Positions 1-11,347 are shown, counted from the first letter of the stretch. The stretch: 64,000 nt of DNA from Yersinia massiliensis CCUG 53443 (GCF_000312485.1 NZ_HE997643.1:610806-674805), one strand, 5' to 3'. Notes: generated from the sequence alone by a model not told the origin. Made by a program: numbers and translations.

Positions 1-683
1 TGCTTACGCCACTGGACGGAATAGAACGCCCAGCGCTGATGACTGTCATTCCTAACCAACAGCGTAGTAAGACTGTGGTATTAGATTTAGGCGCTAACGT
101 TGAATGTGATAGTACAATGTTGGTGCAATTTGCTGTCATGGGATCGGTGATGGCAGAAGAAGTTGTTGGAATAACGAACCCACGTGTTGCTTTGCTCAAT
201 ATCGGCGAAGAGGAAACTAAGGGGCTAGATAATATCCGCGAAGCCGCCGCAGTATTAAAAAATACACCGGCAATCAATTATATTGGCTATCTGGAAGGCA
301 ATGATTTGCTGACTGGAAAGACTGATGTAATGGTTTGTGACGGCTTCGTGGGTAACGTCACTCTAAAGACCATGGAAGGTGTGATAAGAATGTTCTTGTC
401 ACTGCTCAAATCATCGGGCGAAAGCGGTAAGCAATCCTGGTGGCTTAAACTCATTGGGCGTTGGCTGCAAAAACGTGTGGCAAAGCGGTTCGGTCATTTG
501 AACCCCGACCAGTATAATGGTGCATGTCTGTTAGGATTACGGGGCATCGTAATCAAGAGCCACGGTGCGGCGAATCAACGCGCATTTGCCGTCGCCATCG
601 AACAGGCTGTGCAGGCGGTGCAGCGGCAAGTTCCTCAACGAATTGCCGCGCGCCTTGAAGCGGTATTACCCAAGAGTGACTGA
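1..683 (+). CDS. plsX: Phosphate acyltransferase PlsX (5'-truncated by window)
   Basis: PlsX makes acyl-phosphate from acyl-ACP, the first step toward phosphatidic acid via PlsY and PlsC. The reading frame is open from base 3 (residues [15 protein letters not shown]) to a TGA at 681-683, so only about the C-terminal two thirds is present. Recognisable blocks include [37 protein letters not shown] and [17 protein letters not shown], all close to E. coli PlsX. The stop lies 6 bases before fabH, as in the enterobacterial plsX-fabH-fabD-fabG-acpP-fabF cluster. Identity is near certain; the start is outside the window. Confidence 0.97.
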   Translation, partial: LTPLDGIERPALMTVIPNQQRSKTVVLDLGANVECDSTMLVQFAVMGSVMAEEVVGITNPRVALLNIGEEETKGLDNIREAAAVLKNTPAINYIGYLEGNDLLTGKTDVMVCDGFVGNVTLKTMEGVIRMFLSLLKSSGESGKQSWWLKLIGRWLQKRVAKRFGHLNPDQYNGACLLGLRGIVIKSHGAANQRAFAVAIEQAVQAVQRQVPQRIAARLEAVLPKSD

Positions 684-689
684 TCGTAC

Positions 690-1643
690 ATGTATACTAA
701 GATTCTCGGTACGGGGAGTTATCTGCCCGTACAAGTGCGCAGTAATGCTGATTTAGAAAAAATGGTGGATACGTCGGACGAGTGGATTGTCACTCGGACA
801 GGTATTCGTGAGCGGCGTATCGCTGGTCTGGATGAAACAGTGGCGACTATGGGTTTCCACGCGGCTGAAAAAGCGCTGGAAATGGCTGGCATCGATAAAA
901 ACGACATCGGGCTGATCATTGTTGCGACCACTTCCTCAAGTCATGCTTTCCCAAGCTCTGCCTGTCAGGTGCAGCAAATGCTGGGCATCAAAGATGCTGC
1001 TTCTTTCGATCTGGCTGCGGCCTGTGCAGGTTTCACCTACGCATTGAGCGTTGCAGATCAGTATGTCAAAAGTGGTGCGGTCAAGCATGCCATCGTTATC
1101 GGTTCAGATGTATTATCACGCGCACTGAATCCAGAAGACCGTGGCACAATTATTCTGTTTGGCGATGGCGCTGGCGCTGTCGTCTTGGGCGCATCTGAAC
1201 AACAGGGCATCATTTCGACCCATCTGCATGCTGATGGTCGTTATGGCGAATTACTCGCATTGCCGTATCAAGATCGCCAACAGCAAGATCAACCTGCCTA
1301 CGTGACGATGGCAGGGAATGAAGTCTTTAAAGTGGCAGTGACTGAGCTTGCTCACATAGTGGATGAGACATTGCAGGCCAATAATCTGGATCGCTCAGCG
1401 CTGGATTGGCTGGTGCCGCATCAAGCCAACCTGCGTATTATTAGCGCAACGGCTAAAAAGCTCGGCATGGGGATGGATAAAGTGGTGATCACGCTTGATC
1501 GTCACGGCAACACCTCTGCGGCATCGGTACCTGCGGCGTTAGATGAAGCAGTACGAGATGGCCGCATTCAACGCGGGCAGTTAGTGTTGTTGGAAGCATT
1601 TGGCGGCGGCTTCACTTGGGGCTCTGCGTTGGTTCGTTTTTAA
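690..1643 (+). CDS. fabH: 3-oxoacyl-ACP synthase III (FabH)
   Basis: FabH condenses acetyl-CoA with malonyl-ACP to start type II fatty-acid synthesis. The protein is 317 residues, the usual length. The catalytic Cys112 sits in [12 protein letters not shown], with the other triad members in PHQAN (His, about residue 244) and HGNTSAAS (Asn, about 274). It starts 6 bases after plsX, so the two are very likely co-transcribed and translationally close. A thiolase-fold KAS III enzyme with no odd features. Confidence 0.98.
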   Translation: MYTKILGTGSYLPVQVRSNADLEKMVDTSDEWIVTRTGIRERRIAGLDETVATMGFHAAEKALEMAGIDKNDIGLIIVATTSSSHAFPSSACQVQQMLGIKDAASFDLAAACAGFTYALSVADQYVKSGAVKHAIVIGSDVLSRALNPEDRGTIILFGDGAGAVVLGASEQQGIISTHLHADGRYGELLALPYQDRQQQDQPAYVTMAGNEVFKVAVTELAHIVDETLQANNLDRSALDWLVPHQANLRIISATAKKLGMGMDKVVITLDRHGNTSAASVPAALDEAVRDGRIQRGQLVLLEAFGGGFTWGSALVRF

Positions 1644-1680
1644 GCCTATAGCGATTCTTTTGATTTAACAGGAATGCAGA

Positions 1681-2610
1681 ATGTCGAAATTTGCAATGGT
1701 ATTTCCAGGCCAAGGGTCTCAATCCCTCGGCATGCTGGCTGATTTGGCCGCACAATTTCCGATAGTTGAAGCAACCTTCAGTGAAGCATCATCGGTCTTG
1801 GGTTACGATTTGTGGCAGTTAGTGCAGCAAGGCCCAGCAGAAGAACTGAATAAAACGTGGCAAACACAACCTGCATTGTTGACGGCATCCGTTGCTATCT
1901 GGCGTGTTTGGCAGCATCAAGGTGGTAAACTGCCTACGTTGATGGCTGGCCATAGCTTGGGTGAATACTCAGCGTTGGTTTGTGCGGGTGTACTGGATTT
2001 CAAACAGGCGGTCAGTCTGGTTGAATTGCGCGGTAAACTCATGCAAGAAGCCGTACCTGAAGGTACGGGTGCGATGTACGCCATTATTGGTCTGGATAAT
2101 GAATCCATTGCCAAAGCCTGTGAAGAATCCGCTCAAGGGCAGGTTGTTTCACCGGTCAATTTTAACTCACCAGGTCAAGTGGTGATTGCAGGTAATAAAG
2201 AGGCCGTAGAACGCGCGGGCGCAGCGTGTAAAGCGGCGGGGGCAAAACGAGCCTTACCTTTGCCTGTCAGCGTACCGTCCCACTGTGCGTTGATGAAACC
2301 TGCCGCCGATAAGCTGGCAGAAGCACTGGAAAATATTGAATTCCAGGCACCTATTTTCCCTGTTGTGAATAACGTAGATGTGAAAACTGAAGTGTCACCA
2401 GAGGCTATCCGTAGCGCATTGGTGCGTCAGCTATATAATCCGGTACGTTGGACTGAGACTGTTGAATTTATTGCAGCAGAAGGCGTTGAGCTGCTGTTAG
2501 AAGTTGGGCCTGGTAAGGTTTTGACTGGCTTAACTAAGCGTATCGTTGACACGTTAGCCGCAGCACCAGTAAACGATGTGGCAACACTGACGAACGCGCT
2601 TGAAAACTAA
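1681..2610 (+). CDS. fabD: Malonyl-CoA:ACP transacylase (FabD)
   Basis: FabD transfers the malonyl group from CoA to ACP, supplying the extender unit for FabH, FabB and FabF. The 309-residue protein begins with FAMVFPGQGSQ and has the acyltransferase nucleophile motif GHSLGEYSALV (Ser about 92) and the conserved His in VPSHCALM (about 201). It follows fabH by 37 bases and precedes fabG by 13, within the fatty-acid operon. Confidence 0.98.
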   Translation: MSKFAMVFPGQGSQSLGMLADLAAQFPIVEATFSEASSVLGYDLWQLVQQGPAEELNKTWQTQPALLTASVAIWRVWQHQGGKLPTLMAGHSLGEYSALVCAGVLDFKQAVSLVELRGKLMQEAVPEGTGAMYAIIGLDNESIAKACEESAQGQVVSPVNFNSPGQVVIAGNKEAVERAGAACKAAGAKRALPLPVSVPSHCALMKPAADKLAEALENIEFQAPIFPVVNNVDVKTEVSPEAIRSALVRQLYNPVRWTETVEFIAAEGVELLLEVGPGKVLTGLTKRIVDTLAAAPVNDVATLTNALEN

Positions 2611-2623
2611 AATAGAGGATAAC

Positions 2624-3358
2624 ATGAGCTTCGAAGGAAAAATTGCGCTGGTAACAGGCGCTAGCCGCGGTATTGGCCGTGCGATTGCAGAATTATTGGC
2701 TGAACGTGGTGCCCGTGTTATTGGTACAGCGACGAGTGAAAAGGGTGCAGAAGCAATTAGCGCCTATCTAGGCGACTCTGGCAAAGGTTTAATGCTGAAT
2801 GTCGTGGATCCTGCATCAATCGAGTCTGTTTTGGCAACGATTCGTGCGGAATTTGGCGAAGTTGACATTTTAGTGAATAATGCAGGTATTACGCGTGATA
2901 ACCTGCTGATGCGTATGAAGGACGAAGAGTGGCAAGATATTATTGACACCGATCTGACTTCCGTGTTCCGCCTGTCAAAAGCGGTAATGCGAGCTATGAT
3001 GAAAAAGCGTTTTGGGCGTATCATCACCATCGGGTCTGTAGTGGGGACAATGGGCAATGCGGGGCAGGTTAACTACGCGGCAGCTAAAGCGGGTCTGATC
3101 GGTTTTAGCAAGTCTTTGGCGCGTGAGGTTGCTTCACGTGGCATTACTGTCAACGTTGTGGCACCTGGCTTTATTGAGACAGACATGACGACGGCGTTGA
3201 CAGATGATCAACGCGCAGGCATTTTAGCCCAAGTACCAGCTAACCGGCTTGGGCAAGCTAAAGAAATCGCCAGCGCTGTTGCATTTTTAGCCTCTGACGA
3301 GGCCAGCTATATCTCTGGTGAAACGTTACATGTCAATGGCGGCATGTATATGATTTAA
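2624..3358 (+). CDS. fabG: 3-oxoacyl-ACP reductase (FabG)
   Basis: NADPH-dependent SDR enzyme that reduces 3-ketoacyl-ACP. I chose ATG 2624 (MSFEGKIALVTGASRG) because GAGGA lies just upstream and it gives the standard 244 residues; an in-frame ATG at 2600 would overlap fabD and is unlikely. Visible motifs are the TGASRGIGR cofactor loop, NNAG, Ser in GSVVGTMG and the YAAAKAG active-site Tyr/Lys. A 153-base gap separates it from acpP, which probably holds a separate acpP promoter. Confidence 0.98.
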   Translation: MSFEGKIALVTGASRGIGRAIAELLAERGARVIGTATSEKGAEAISAYLGDSGKGLMLNVVDPASIESVLATIRAEFGEVDILVNNAGITRDNLLMRMKDEEWQDIIDTDLTSVFRLSKAVMRAMMKKRFGRIITIGSVVGTMGNAGQVNYAAAKAGLIGFSKSLAREVASRGITVNVVAPGFIETDMTTALTDDQRAGILAQVPANRLGQAKEIASAVAFLASDEASYISGETLHVNGGMYMI

Positions 3359-3511
3359 AAATCACGAAAGTATTTGCATTTTTTGAGGTGAAAACCGCAA
3401 AATAGCATAAAATCGTGGTTCGACCAGCCGAGATTTAGTTGCATCTTTTTCAACATTTTATAAACTACGAAAACCATCGCGAAAGCGAGTTTTGATAGGA
3501 AATTTAAGAGT

Positions 3512-3748
3512 ATGAGCACTATCGAAGAACGCGTTAAGAAAATCATCGTTGAACAACTGGGTGTTAAAGAAGACGAAGTGAAGAACAGTGCTTCTTTCGT
3601 TGAAGATCTTGGCGCGGATTCTCTGGACACCGTTGAGCTGGTAATGGCTCTGGAAGAAGAATTTGATACTGAGATTCCAGACGAAGAAGCAGAAAAAATC
3701 ACTACTGTTCAGGCAGCTATTGATTTTATCAACGCTAACCAGCAGTAA
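3512..3748 (+). CDS. acpP: Acyl carrier protein
   Basis: Seventy-eight-residue acidic carrier protein of fatty-acid synthesis. The phosphopantetheine attachment Ser37 lies in [10 protein letters not shown]. The sequence is nearly identical to E. coli AcpP. ATG 3512 follows a purine-rich AGGAAATTTAAGAG leader. A strong hairpin terminator follows at 3774-3806, so abundant acpP mRNA can be made independently of fabF. Confidence 0.98.
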
Positions 3749-3773
3749 GCGTACATGCTTTAAGTTTAGATAG

Positions 3774-3806
3774 TTAGGCGGTCACTCGACCGCCTAAGTT
3801 TTTTTT
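3774..3806 (+). terminator. Rho-independent terminator/attenuator between acpP and fabF
   Basis: Perfect 10-bp stem TTAGGCGGTC / GACCGCCTAA with an ACTC loop, followed by a run of eight T. It would end most acpP transcripts before fabF. Confidence 0.9.
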
Positions 3807-3842
3807 GTCCTAAGTGTTATTTTCCCTCCCTGGAGGACAACC

Positions 3843-5084
3843 GTGTCTAAGCGTCGAGTTGTTGTGACTGGACTGGGCATGTTGTCTCCTGTCGGTAATA
3901 CAGTCGAATCCACATGGAAAGCTGTTCTTGCCGGGCAGAGTGGCATCAGCCTGATCGACCATTTCGATACTAGTGCCTATGCAACGCGATTTGCTGGCTT
4001 AGTGAAAGATTTTAATTGTGAAGATTACATTTCGCGTAAAGATGCACGCAAAATGGATGCCTTCATTCAGTACGGTGTTGCTGCTGGCATGCAAGCCATG
4101 CAAGACTCCGGACTCGAAGTCACAGAGGCCAATGCTTCTCGTATCGGGGCCGCTATTGGCTCGGGTATTGGTGGCTTGGGTTTGATTGAGGAAAACCACA
4201 CTTCACTGGTGAACGGTGGCCCTCGTAAAATCAGCCCCTTCTTCGTGCCTTCAACTATCGTGAATATGATTGCTGGCCATTTGACCATTATGTATGGTCT
4301 GCGTGGACCAAGCATCTCTATTGCGACAGCATGTACTTCTGGTGTGCACAACATCGGCCACGCGGCACGTATCATTGCTTACAATGATGCAGATGTCATG
4401 GTGGCGGGTGGGGCTGAAAAAGCCAGTACACCATTAGGTGTCGGTGGTTTTGGCGCAGCACGTGCGTTGTCTACCCGTAACGATAACCCACAGGCCGCTA
4501 GCCGCCCATGGGATAAAGACCGTGATGGTTTCGTGCTGGGTGATGGTGCAGGCATGATGGTACTGGAAGAGTACGAACATGCGAAAAAACGTGGCGCGAA
4601 AATCTATGCAGAAGTGGTTGGGTTTGGGATGAGCAGCGATGCCTATCATATGACCTCGCCACCGGAAGACGGTTCTGGCGCAGCGCTGGCAATGGTCAAT
4701 GCATTACGTGATGCAGGTGTGACGACTGCTCAAATTGGTTATATCAATGCTCACGGCACATCGACCCCTGCTGGCGATAAAGCCGAAACGCAGGCGGTTA
4801 AGTCTGTATTTGGTGAAGATGCCCGTAAAGTGATGGTCAGTTCCACCAAATCCATGACTGGGCACTTGTTAGGTGCTGCCGGTGCGGTTGAATCTATCTT
4901 TACTGTGCTGGCGCTACGTGATCAAGCCATACCTGCAACCATTAATCTGGATAACCCAGATGAAGGTTGTGACTTGGACTATGTACCACATGAAGCCCGT
5001 CAGGTTAAAGAGATGGAATACACGCTGTGTAATTCCTTCGGCTTCGGTGGCACAAACGGCTCTTTGGTTTTCCGTAAGATTTAG
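3843..5084 (+). CDS. fabF: 3-oxoacyl-ACP synthase II (FabF)
   Basis: KAS II elongates acyl-ACPs and controls temperature-dependent cis-vaccenate levels. The 413-residue protein carries the Cys-His-His triad in [21 protein letters not shown] and [13 protein letters not shown]. The start is GTG at 3843, chosen because CTGGAGGAC lies 7-8 bases upstream and the N-terminus [12 protein letters not shown] matches the family. It ends with the family signature [14 protein letters not shown] and is followed by a terminator. Confidence 0.98.
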   Translation: MSKRRVVVTGLGMLSPVGNTVESTWKAVLAGQSGISLIDHFDTSAYATRFAGLVKDFNCEDYISRKDARKMDAFIQYGVAAGMQAMQDSGLEVTEANASRIGAAIGSGIGGLGLIEENHTSLVNGGPRKISPFFVPSTIVNMIAGHLTIMYGLRGPSISIATACTSGVHNIGHAARIIAYNDADVMVAGGAEKASTPLGVGGFGAARALSTRNDNPQAASRPWDKDRDGFVLGDGAGMMVLEEYEHAKKRGAKIYAEVVGFGMSSDAYHMTSPPEDGSGAALAMVNALRDAGVTTAQIGYINAHGTSTPAGDKAETQAVKSVFGEDARKVMVSSTKSMTGHLLGAAGAVESIFTVLALRDQAIPATINLDNPDEGCDLDYVPHEARQVKEMEYTLCNSFGFGGTNGSLVFRKI

Positions 5085-5110
5085 CCTTAGCCACTAAGCT
5101 AATGCTGCAT

Positions 5111-5136
5111 AAAAGGCCCGGATTTCCGGGTCTTTT
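5111..5136 (+). terminator. Terminator after fabF
   Basis: Eleven-base arms AAAAGGCCCGG and CCGGGTCTTTT (one G-T pair) around an ATTT loop, ending in T-rich sequence. It closes the fab cluster before pabC. Confidence 0.85.
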
Positions 5137-5262
5137 ATTAGGTACAACGCCATGACCTATAACATCCCTCAATAATAATTGTCTCAGTTCTGAAAACATC
5201 ACAGGCTTAAATCTGATACTGTCAGATGACAAACTATCGCATCCCATTTAAAGAGAATCTGA

Positions 5263-6069
5263 ATGTTCTGGATTAATGGTGTAGAGCAAAATTTGATTTC
5301 CGCGTCTGACCGCTCGGTGCAGTTTGGTGATGGCTGTTTTACGACGGCAAGGGTTTGTGATGGGCGAGTGGTCTGGCTGGATAAACACATATTACGTTTG
5401 CAGCAGGCGACCGAACGCTTACTGATGCCGACGGTAAACTGGAATGCATTGACTCAAGAAATGGTTGAGGCGGGAAGCCACACCGAGGAAGGCGTGCTGA
5501 AGGTGATTATTAGTCGGGGGAGCGGCGGACGAGGTTATAGCGGTGCGGCATGTCAGCATCCTACGCGGATTATTTCTCTTAGTGATTATCCTGCCCAATA
5601 TCATAACTGGCGTGAGCGAGGTGTCTCATTGGCGCTCAGTCCAGTGCCCTTGGCGCGCAACCCATTGCTGGCGGGTGTGAAACACCTCAATCGTCTGGAA
5701 CAAGTCCTGATTCGCGCACATCTTGAGCGCACAATGGCTGATGAGGCGCTGGTACTTGACACTGAAGGCATGCTGGTGGAATGCTGTGCGGCTAATTTAT
5801 TTTGGCGTCGAAAAGAGGTGATATTTACGCCTGATCTCAGTCTGTCGGGTGTTGATGGCATCATGCGCCAGCAGATTATGTCTTGCCTTAGCGCCCATGG
5901 CCGGCGGATAGAGATTGTTTCACAACCGCCAAACGTTTTGGCTGATGCAGATGAAGTGATGATATGTAATGCGCTGATGCCGCTTTTACCGGTCAATCGC
6001 GCGGATAACTGGGTATACCATTCGCGTCAGTTGTTTGATTTTTTGAGTCAGCACTGTTGTGACATATAA
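5263..6069 (+). CDS. pabC: Aminodeoxychorismate lyase (PabC)
   Basis: PLP enzyme of fold type IV that converts 4-amino-4-deoxychorismate to p-aminobenzoate and pyruvate for folate synthesis. At 268 residues it has the usual length. The PLP lysine is Lys140 in LAGVKHLNRLEQ, and the ANLFW and SGVDGIMRQ blocks are typical. The gene follows the fabF terminator by 126 bases and precedes mltG by 53, the same order as in E. coli. Confidence 0.96.
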   Translation: MFWINGVEQNLISASDRSVQFGDGCFTTARVCDGRVVWLDKHILRLQQATERLLMPTVNWNALTQEMVEAGSHTEEGVLKVIISRGSGGRGYSGAACQHPTRIISLSDYPAQYHNWRERGVSLALSPVPLARNPLLAGVKHLNRLEQVLIRAHLERTMADEALVLDTEGMLVECCAANLFWRRKEVIFTPDLSLSGVDGIMRQQIMSCLSAHGRRIEIVSQPPNVLADADEVMICNALMPLLPVNRADNWVYHSRQLFDFLSQHCCDI

Positions 6070-6122
6070 ATGGCTCATTATTATCCATTTATGAATACGA
6101 TTAATTTGAAGATGACTGTCCG

Positions 6123-7148
6123 ATGAAAATAAAACGTACCAGAGTAATAATCCTGTTTGTAGTGATCTGTGTGGGATTACTGCTTACTGGCTATCAGGCA
6201 GTGCAACGCTTTGCAAATCAGCCATTGGCGATTACGCAAGAAACCTTCTTTAAGCTTCCGGCCGGAACGGGGCGGGTCGCATTAGAGAATCTGTTGCAAC
6301 GTGACCATCTGATTAAAAATACGCGCTTATTCCCTTGGCTGTTGCGTATCGAGCCTGAGTTAGCCCAATTCAAAGCGGGGACTTACCGTTTTACCCCTGG
6401 TATGACGGTTCGAGATATGCTGCAACTACTCGCTAGCGGCAAAGAAGCTCAATTTACCGTACGCTTTATCGAAGGTAAGCGGTTGCGTGATTGGATGGAT
6501 GAGTTACAACAGTCAAAATACGTGAGGCATGTGTTGGCGGGAAAGAGTGATGCTGAGATTGCCAAACTATTGGGATTGAAAGACAGTGAACATCCTGAAG
6601 GTTGGCTCTATCCCGACACCTATTCTTACACTGCCGGCACCACTGATCTGGCATTACTGAAACGTGCTCATGTGAAGATGGAGAAAACGGTTGATGAAAT
6701 CTGGCAAGGGCGAGACAAGTCATTGCCTTACAAAATGCCGGGTGAGCTAGTTACGATGGCATCCATCATCGAAAAAGAAACCGCGGTAAATGAAGAACGG
6801 ACCAAAGTGGCATCGGTGTTTATCAACCGTCTGCGTATGGGTATGCGCCTACAAACAGACCCAACAGTCATTTATGGCATGGGCGATAATTATAACGGCA
6901 ACATTAGCCGTAAAGACTTAGATACTCCGACACCTTATAATACTTACGTTATTTCCGGTCTACCGCCGACGCCGATCGCCATGCCGGGGCTGGCATCGTT
7001 GACCGCTGCTGCGCATCCAGCGAAAACTGCTTACCTGTATTTTGTGGCAGATGGCAAGGGCGGGCATACTTTTACCACCAATTTAGCCAGTCATAACCAA
7101 GCGGTGCGAGTCTATCGTCAATCGCTAAAGGATAAAAATGAACAGTAA
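6123..7148 (+). CDS. mltG: Endolytic murein transglycosylase MltG (YceG)
   Basis: Inner-membrane lytic transglycosylase thought to cut nascent glycan strands and set their length. The 341-residue protein has one N-terminal membrane segment (about residues 8-25), a LysM-like region and the YceG catalytic block [14 protein letters not shown], whose Glu is the catalytic residue in E. coli, followed by [11 protein letters not shown]. Its 3' end overlaps tmk by 11 bases, implying translational coupling. Confidence 0.96.
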   Translation: MKIKRTRVIILFVVICVGLLLTGYQAVQRFANQPLAITQETFFKLPAGTGRVALENLLQRDHLIKNTRLFPWLLRIEPELAQFKAGTYRFTPGMTVRDMLQLLASGKEAQFTVRFIEGKRLRDWMDELQQSKYVRHVLAGKSDAEIAKLLGLKDSEHPEGWLYPDTYSYTAGTTDLALLKRAHVKMEKTVDEIWQGRDKSLPYKMPGELVTMASIIEKETAVNEERTKVASVFINRLRMGMRLQTDPTVIYGMGDNYNGNISRKDLDTPTPYNTYVISGLPPTPIAMPGLASLTAAAHPAKTAYLYFVADGKGGHTFTTNLASHNQAVRVYRQSLKDKNEQ

Positions 7149-7779
7149 ATTTATCGTTATTGAAGGGCTTGAAGGGGCAGGGAAAACCACCGCCAGAGAT
7201 GTCGTGGTTGCCACACTACGTGCCCAAGGGATTAACGATATTGTTTTTACCCGTGAACCGGGTGGAACTCCATTGGCCGAAAAACTGCGTGATTTGATTA
7301 AGCAAGGCATTGACGGTGAAGTTTTGACGGATAAAGCGGAAGTCTTGATGCTGTATGCCGCGCGTGTGCAATTAGTTGAAAACGTCATTAAGCCCGCGCT
7401 TTCGCGTGGTAGCTGGGTGGTGGGTGACCGCCATGATTTGTCATCACAGGCGTATCAAGGGGGAGGGCGTGGGATTGACAGCCAACTGATGACCTCATTG
7501 CGTGATACCGTGCTGGGGACATTTCGCCCCGACCTGACGCTATATTTGGATCTCCCTCCTGTAGTGGGGTTGGCGCGCGCCCGTGCGCGTGGCGAATTGG
7601 ATCGTATTGAACAAGAGTCGCTGGCCTTTTTTGAGCGCACGCGTGAGCGATATCTGGCTTTGGCTGCTGCGGACCCGAGCATCAAAACTATTGATGCCTC
7701 GCAACCACTTGAGAAAGTGAGTGAATCTATCCGCCGCGAGCTGAGTCAATGGCTACTCAGCCAGGAAAAGCTGCAATGA
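7138..7779 (+). CDS. tmk: Thymidylate kinase
   Basis: Phosphorylates dTMP to dTDP. The P-loop GLEGAGKTT is at residues 10-18, the [16 protein letters not shown] motif at about 95-110, and an arginine-rich LID ([11 protein letters not shown]) follows, typical of type II bacterial enzymes. It is 213 residues long. It overlaps mltG at its start and holB by 4 bases (ATGA) at its end. Confidence 0.97.
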   Translation: MNSKFIVIEGLEGAGKTTARDVVVATLRAQGINDIVFTREPGGTPLAEKLRDLIKQGIDGEVLTDKAEVLMLYAARVQLVENVIKPALSRGSWVVGDRHDLSSQAYQGGGRGIDSQLMTSLRDTVLGTFRPDLTLYLDLPPVVGLARARARGELDRIEQESLAFFERTRERYLALAAADPSIKTIDASQPLEKVSESIRRELSQWLLSQEKLQ

Positions 7780-8783
7780 AATGGTATCCATGGCTGACAG
7801 TGCCTTACCGTCAGTTAATCGGGCAACATATCGCTGGGCGTGGACACCACGCCTTGTTGCTACATTCTTTACCGGGTAATGGTGACGACGCACTCATTTA
7901 CGGCCTAAGTCGTTGGTTAATGTGCCAGCATCGGCAAGGTGAGAAAACTTGTGGTGAATGCCATAGCTGCCGGTTGATGTTGGCGGGTAATCATCCTGAC
8001 TGGTATGTGTTAGAGCCAGAGAAAGGTAAAAGCAGCATTGGCGTTGAGTTAGTACGCCAACAGATTGAAAAACTCTATTCTCACGCACAGCAAGGCGGCG
8101 CGAAAGTGGTGTGGTTACCTCACGCTGAACGACTAACCGATGCCGCAGCAAATGCCTTGTTGAAAACGCTGGAAGAACCCCCGGAGAAGACCTATTTTCT
8201 GCTCGATTGTCACCAGCCCGCGAGCTTATTAGCCACTTTACGTAGCCGCTGTTTTTACTGGTTCTTAGCTTGTCCTGAGACCGCACTCAGTTTGCAATGG
8301 CTTCAACGGCAAATTCCAACTGAACCCGTTGCGGCGCTGGCCGCGCTTAAACTGAGTGAAGGCGCACCGTTAGCGGCAGAACGTTTGCTTCAACCGGAGC
8401 GTTGGTCGATACGTACGACTTTGTGTGATGCACTAAGCCATGCGTTGAACAGTATGGATTTATTGTCGTTACTACCGCAACTGAACCATGATGATGTTGC
8501 TGAACGTTTACAATGGATCTCTTCGTTGCTACTGGATGCTCTGAAATGGCAACAGAGCGCAAGTGAGTTTGTGGTCAATCAAGATAGGCTCCCGTTGGTA
8601 CAGCAATTAGCCCAGCTCGCGATCACGCCACTATTATTGCAATTAGCAAAACAGCTAGCGCAGTGCCGCCATCAATTATTATCCGTGGTGGGTGTTAACC
8701 GTGAGTTGTTGCTCACCGAGCAATTACTTAATTGGGAAACCGCCCTGACCACTGGCACTTATGCCACCTTACCTACGTTGTAA
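7776..8783 (+). CDS. holB: DNA polymerase III delta-prime subunit
   Basis: Clamp-loader subunit of the replicative polymerase. I chose ATG 7776 ([11 protein letters not shown]), which overlaps the tmk stop and matches E. coli HolB; an upstream in-frame ATG at 7749 would overlap tmk by 31 bases. The zinc-module cysteines are at 50, 59, 62 and 65. The P-loop is degenerate (SLPGNGDDA), as expected for the non-ATPase delta-prime. [10 protein letters not shown] and LRSRCFYW are family blocks. Length 335 residues. Confidence 0.96.
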   Translation: MKWYPWLTVPYRQLIGQHIAGRGHHALLLHSLPGNGDDALIYGLSRWLMCQHRQGEKTCGECHSCRLMLAGNHPDWYVLEPEKGKSSIGVELVRQQIEKLYSHAQQGGAKVVWLPHAERLTDAAANALLKTLEEPPEKTYFLLDCHQPASLLATLRSRCFYWFLACPETALSLQWLQRQIPTEPVAALAALKLSEGAPLAAERLLQPERWSIRTTLCDALSHALNSMDLLSLLPQLNHDDVAERLQWISSLLLDALKWQQSASEFVVNQDRLPLVQQLAQLAITPLLLQLAKQLAQCRHQLLSVVGVNRELLLTEQLLNWETALTTGTYATLPTL

Positions 8784-8797
8784 AAGAGTTTAATATT

Positions 8798-9598
8798 ATG
8801 TTGTTAGTCGATTCGCATTGCCACCTAGATAGCCTTGATTATGGAACGTTGCACAGCAGCGTTGATGATGTATTAGCTAAAGCGAATGCACGAGACGTCG
8901 GTTTCGTCTTGGCGGTTGCCACGACGTTGCCGGGTTTTTCTGCCATGACAGCGCTCATTGGCGATCGCAAAGATGTGGCATTTTCATGTGGTGTTCATCC
9001 ACTGAATCTCGACGGTGGTTATGATTTTCAGCAATTGAGAGCATTGGCTGCGGCCGATAATGTGGTGGCGATGGGGGAAACTGGGCTGGATTACTTTTAT
9101 CAGCAAGACAATATCCCACTGCAACAAGCTTCTTTTCGCGAGCATATTCGCATCGGTCGTGAATTAAATAAGCCCGTTATCGTACATACCCGTGATGCGC
9201 GCGAAGATACCCTCGCTATTTTGCGTGAGGAGAACGCGCAAGAGTGCGGTGGTGTTTTACATTGCTTTACCGAAGATAAAGCAACCGCAGCCACCTTATT
9301 GGATTTAGGTTTTTACATCTCCTTCTCGGGGATCCTTACTTTCCGCAATGCAGAACAACTGCGTGATGTTGCCCGATATGTACCACTGGATAGGTTATTG
9401 GTTGAGACAGATTCACCTTATTTGGCACCCGTGCCTCATCGTGGCAAAGAGAATCAACCGGCCTATGTCCGTGATGTTGCAGAATATATGGCTGTATTGA
9501 AAGGCGTGAGTATTGAGTCATTGGCTCAGACCACGACAGATAACTTCTGTCGACTGTTTCATCTGGACTCGTCAAGTTTAGGCAGTGAAAAGCGCTAA
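8798..9598 (+). CDS. ycfH: TatD-family metal-dependent hydrolase (YcfH)
   Basis: Member of the TatD nuclease/amidohydrolase superfamily; the physiological substrate of this paralogue is not established. Metal ligands are visible in DSHCHLD near the N-terminus, MGETGLDY, HTRDARED, HCFTED and ETDSPYLAP. I chose ATG 8798 because it aligns with E. coli YcfH (266 residues here); an in-frame ATG at 8732 would overlap holB. It sits 14 bases after holB, as in E. coli. Confidence 0.93.
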   Translation: MLLVDSHCHLDSLDYGTLHSSVDDVLAKANARDVGFVLAVATTLPGFSAMTALIGDRKDVAFSCGVHPLNLDGGYDFQQLRALAAADNVVAMGETGLDYFYQQDNIPLQQASFREHIRIGRELNKPVIVHTRDAREDTLAILREENAQECGGVLHCFTEDKATAATLLDLGFYISFSGILTFRNAEQLRDVARYVPLDRLLVETDSPYLAPVPHRGKENQPAYVRDVAEYMAVLKGVSIESLAQTTTDNFCRLFHLDSSSLGSEKR

Positions 9599-9913
9599 CT
9601 TCCTTAATAATACTTATTTTTAAGCTCGTAATTAATCCCCGAAACGAGTAATGTTCTCACCCGAATTATTGGGTGAGGGCAGATGCTATTGACGTTTTTT
9701 TACAAAAAATGCGTAGTTTGAAGCAAAACAAGCGCCTTCTTGAAAGAAACGTGACTGCCATCAAACATTAAGCAGGCTATTTATTTTACTCTTCGTAAAA
9801 ATTAAAAGGGTGCTTTAGACACCCTTATTCGCAAAGGCTTACTCCCCCCTTTGTAACGCCAATAAACGCGAGAAAAAGCAGAAAAGCACTATTACTCAGG
9901 AGCTCACTCAACT
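9599..9913 (+). promoter_or_regulatory. ptsG upstream region and likely SgrS target site
   Basis: A 315-base gap. A hairpin at 9656-9677 (CTCACCC / GGGTGAG) may end the ycfH transcript, though it lacks a T-run. A second hairpin at 9806-9826 (AAGGGTG / CACCCTT) is probably in the ptsG leader. At 9891-9910 ATTACTCAGGAGCTCACTCA overlaps the ribosome site and resembles the E. coli ptsG segment bound by the small RNA SgrS (ATACTCAGGAG). SgrS pairing there would block translation and destabilise ptsG mRNA during sugar-phosphate stress; this is inferred from E. coli. Confidence 0.65.
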
Positions 9914-11347
9914 ATGTTTAAGAACGCATTTGCAAACCTGCAAAAGGTAGGTAAATCGCTAATGCTACCGGTATCCGTTTTACCCATTGCAGGTATCCTG
10001 CTGGGTGTCGGTTCCGCGAATTTTAGCTGGCTACCAACGGTAGTCTCTCACGTAATGGCAGAAGCGGGCGGTTCCGTTTTTGCTAACATGGCACTGATCT
10101 TTGCTATTGGCGTGGCACTTGGCTTTACCAATAACGACGGTGTATCCGCGTTGGCGGCAGTGGTTGCCTACGGCATCATGGTGAAAACCATGGCGGTGGT
10201 CGCGCCACTGGTTTTGCATCTGCCAGCAGAAGAAATTGCGGCTAAGCATTTAGCCGATACCGGGGTGTTGGGCGGGATCATTGCAGGTGCGATAGCCGCC
10301 TACATGTTCAACCGCTTCTACCGTATTCAGTTACCTGAATATCTGGGCTTCTTTGCGGGTAAACGTTTCGTTCCGATTATCTCCGGTTTCACCGCGATCT
10401 TCGTCGGCGTGATCTTGTCTTTCGTATGGCCACCAATTGGTACGGCTATCCAGACATTCTCCCAGTGGGCTGCCTATCAAAACTCCGTGGTTGCATTTGG
10501 TATCTACGGCGTGGTTGAACGTGCGTTAGTACCATTCGGTCTGCACCATATCTGGAACGTACCATTCCAAATGCAAATTGGTGAGTACACCAACGCAGCG
10601 GGTCAGGTATTCCACGGTGACATTCCACGCTATATGGCAGGTGACCCAACGGCAGGTAAACTGTCTGGTGGCTTCCTGTTCAAAATGTACGGTTTGCCGG
10701 CGGCAGCGATTGCGATTTGGCACTCAGCTAAACCTGAGAACCGGGCTAAAGTGGGCGGGATCATGATCTCCGCAGCACTGACCTCGTTCCTGACAGGTAT
10801 CACCGAGCCAATCGAATTCTCCTTCATGTTCGTGGCGCCGATTCTGTATGTTATTCATGCCATTCTGGCGGGTCTGGCTTTCCCAATCTGTATCCTGCTT
10901 GGGATGCGTGATGGGACCAGCTTCTCCCACGGTTTGATTGACTTCGTGGTATTGAGTGGCAACAGCAGCCGTATCTGGTTGTTCCCTCTGGTCGGTATTT
11001 GCTACGGTCTGGTGTACTACACCATCTTCCGCGTGCTGATTGCCAAACTGGATCTGAAAACACCGGGTCGTGAAGACTCTTCTACTGAACAAACGGTACA
11101 GGGCGGCACAGAAATGTCAGCGGCACTGGTGACTGCGTTTGGTGGTAAAGAAAATATCACTAACTTGGACGCTTGTATTACCCGTCTGCGTGTCAGCGTG
11201 GCGGATATTTCCAAGGTTGACCAAGCAGGTCTGAAGAAACTGGGTGCTGCAGGCGTTGTCGTCGCCGGCTCAGGTGTTCAGGCTATCTTTGGGACCAAAT
11301 CTGATAACCTGAAAACTGATATGGACGAATATATTCGTAACCATTAA
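9914..11347 (+). CDS. ptsG: PTS glucose transporter EIICB
   Basis: Glucose phosphotransferase permease: an N-terminal membrane IIC domain (about residues 1-385) and a C-terminal cytoplasmic IIB domain. The phosphorylated cysteine is Cys421 in [13 protein letters not shown]. Family blocks [12 protein letters not shown] and RDGTSFSHG are present. Length is 477 residues, equal to E. coli. It is monocistronic with a strong terminator after it. The leader keeps the SgrS-like target site and sgrR is encoded 1 kb downstream. Confidence 0.98.
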   Translation: MFKNAFANLQKVGKSLMLPVSVLPIAGILLGVGSANFSWLPTVVSHVMAEAGGSVFANMALIFAIGVALGFTNNDGVSALAAVVAYGIMVKTMAVVAPLVLHLPAEEIAAKHLADTGVLGGIIAGAIAAYMFNRFYRIQLPEYLGFFAGKRFVPIISGFTAIFVGVILSFVWPPIGTAIQTFSQWAAYQNSVVAFGIYGVVERALVPFGLHHIWNVPFQMQIGEYTNAAGQVFHGDIPRYMAGDPTAGKLSGGFLFKMYGLPAAAIAIWHSAKPENRAKVGGIMISAALTSFLTGITEPIEFSFMFVAPILYVIHAILAGLAFPICILLGMRDGTSFSHGLIDFVVLSGNSSRIWLFPLVGICYGLVYYTIFRVLIAKLDLKTPGREDSSTEQTVQGGTEMSAALVTAFGGKENITNLDACITRLRVSVADISKVDQAGLKKLGAAGVVVAGSGVQAIFGTKSDNLKTDMDEYIRNH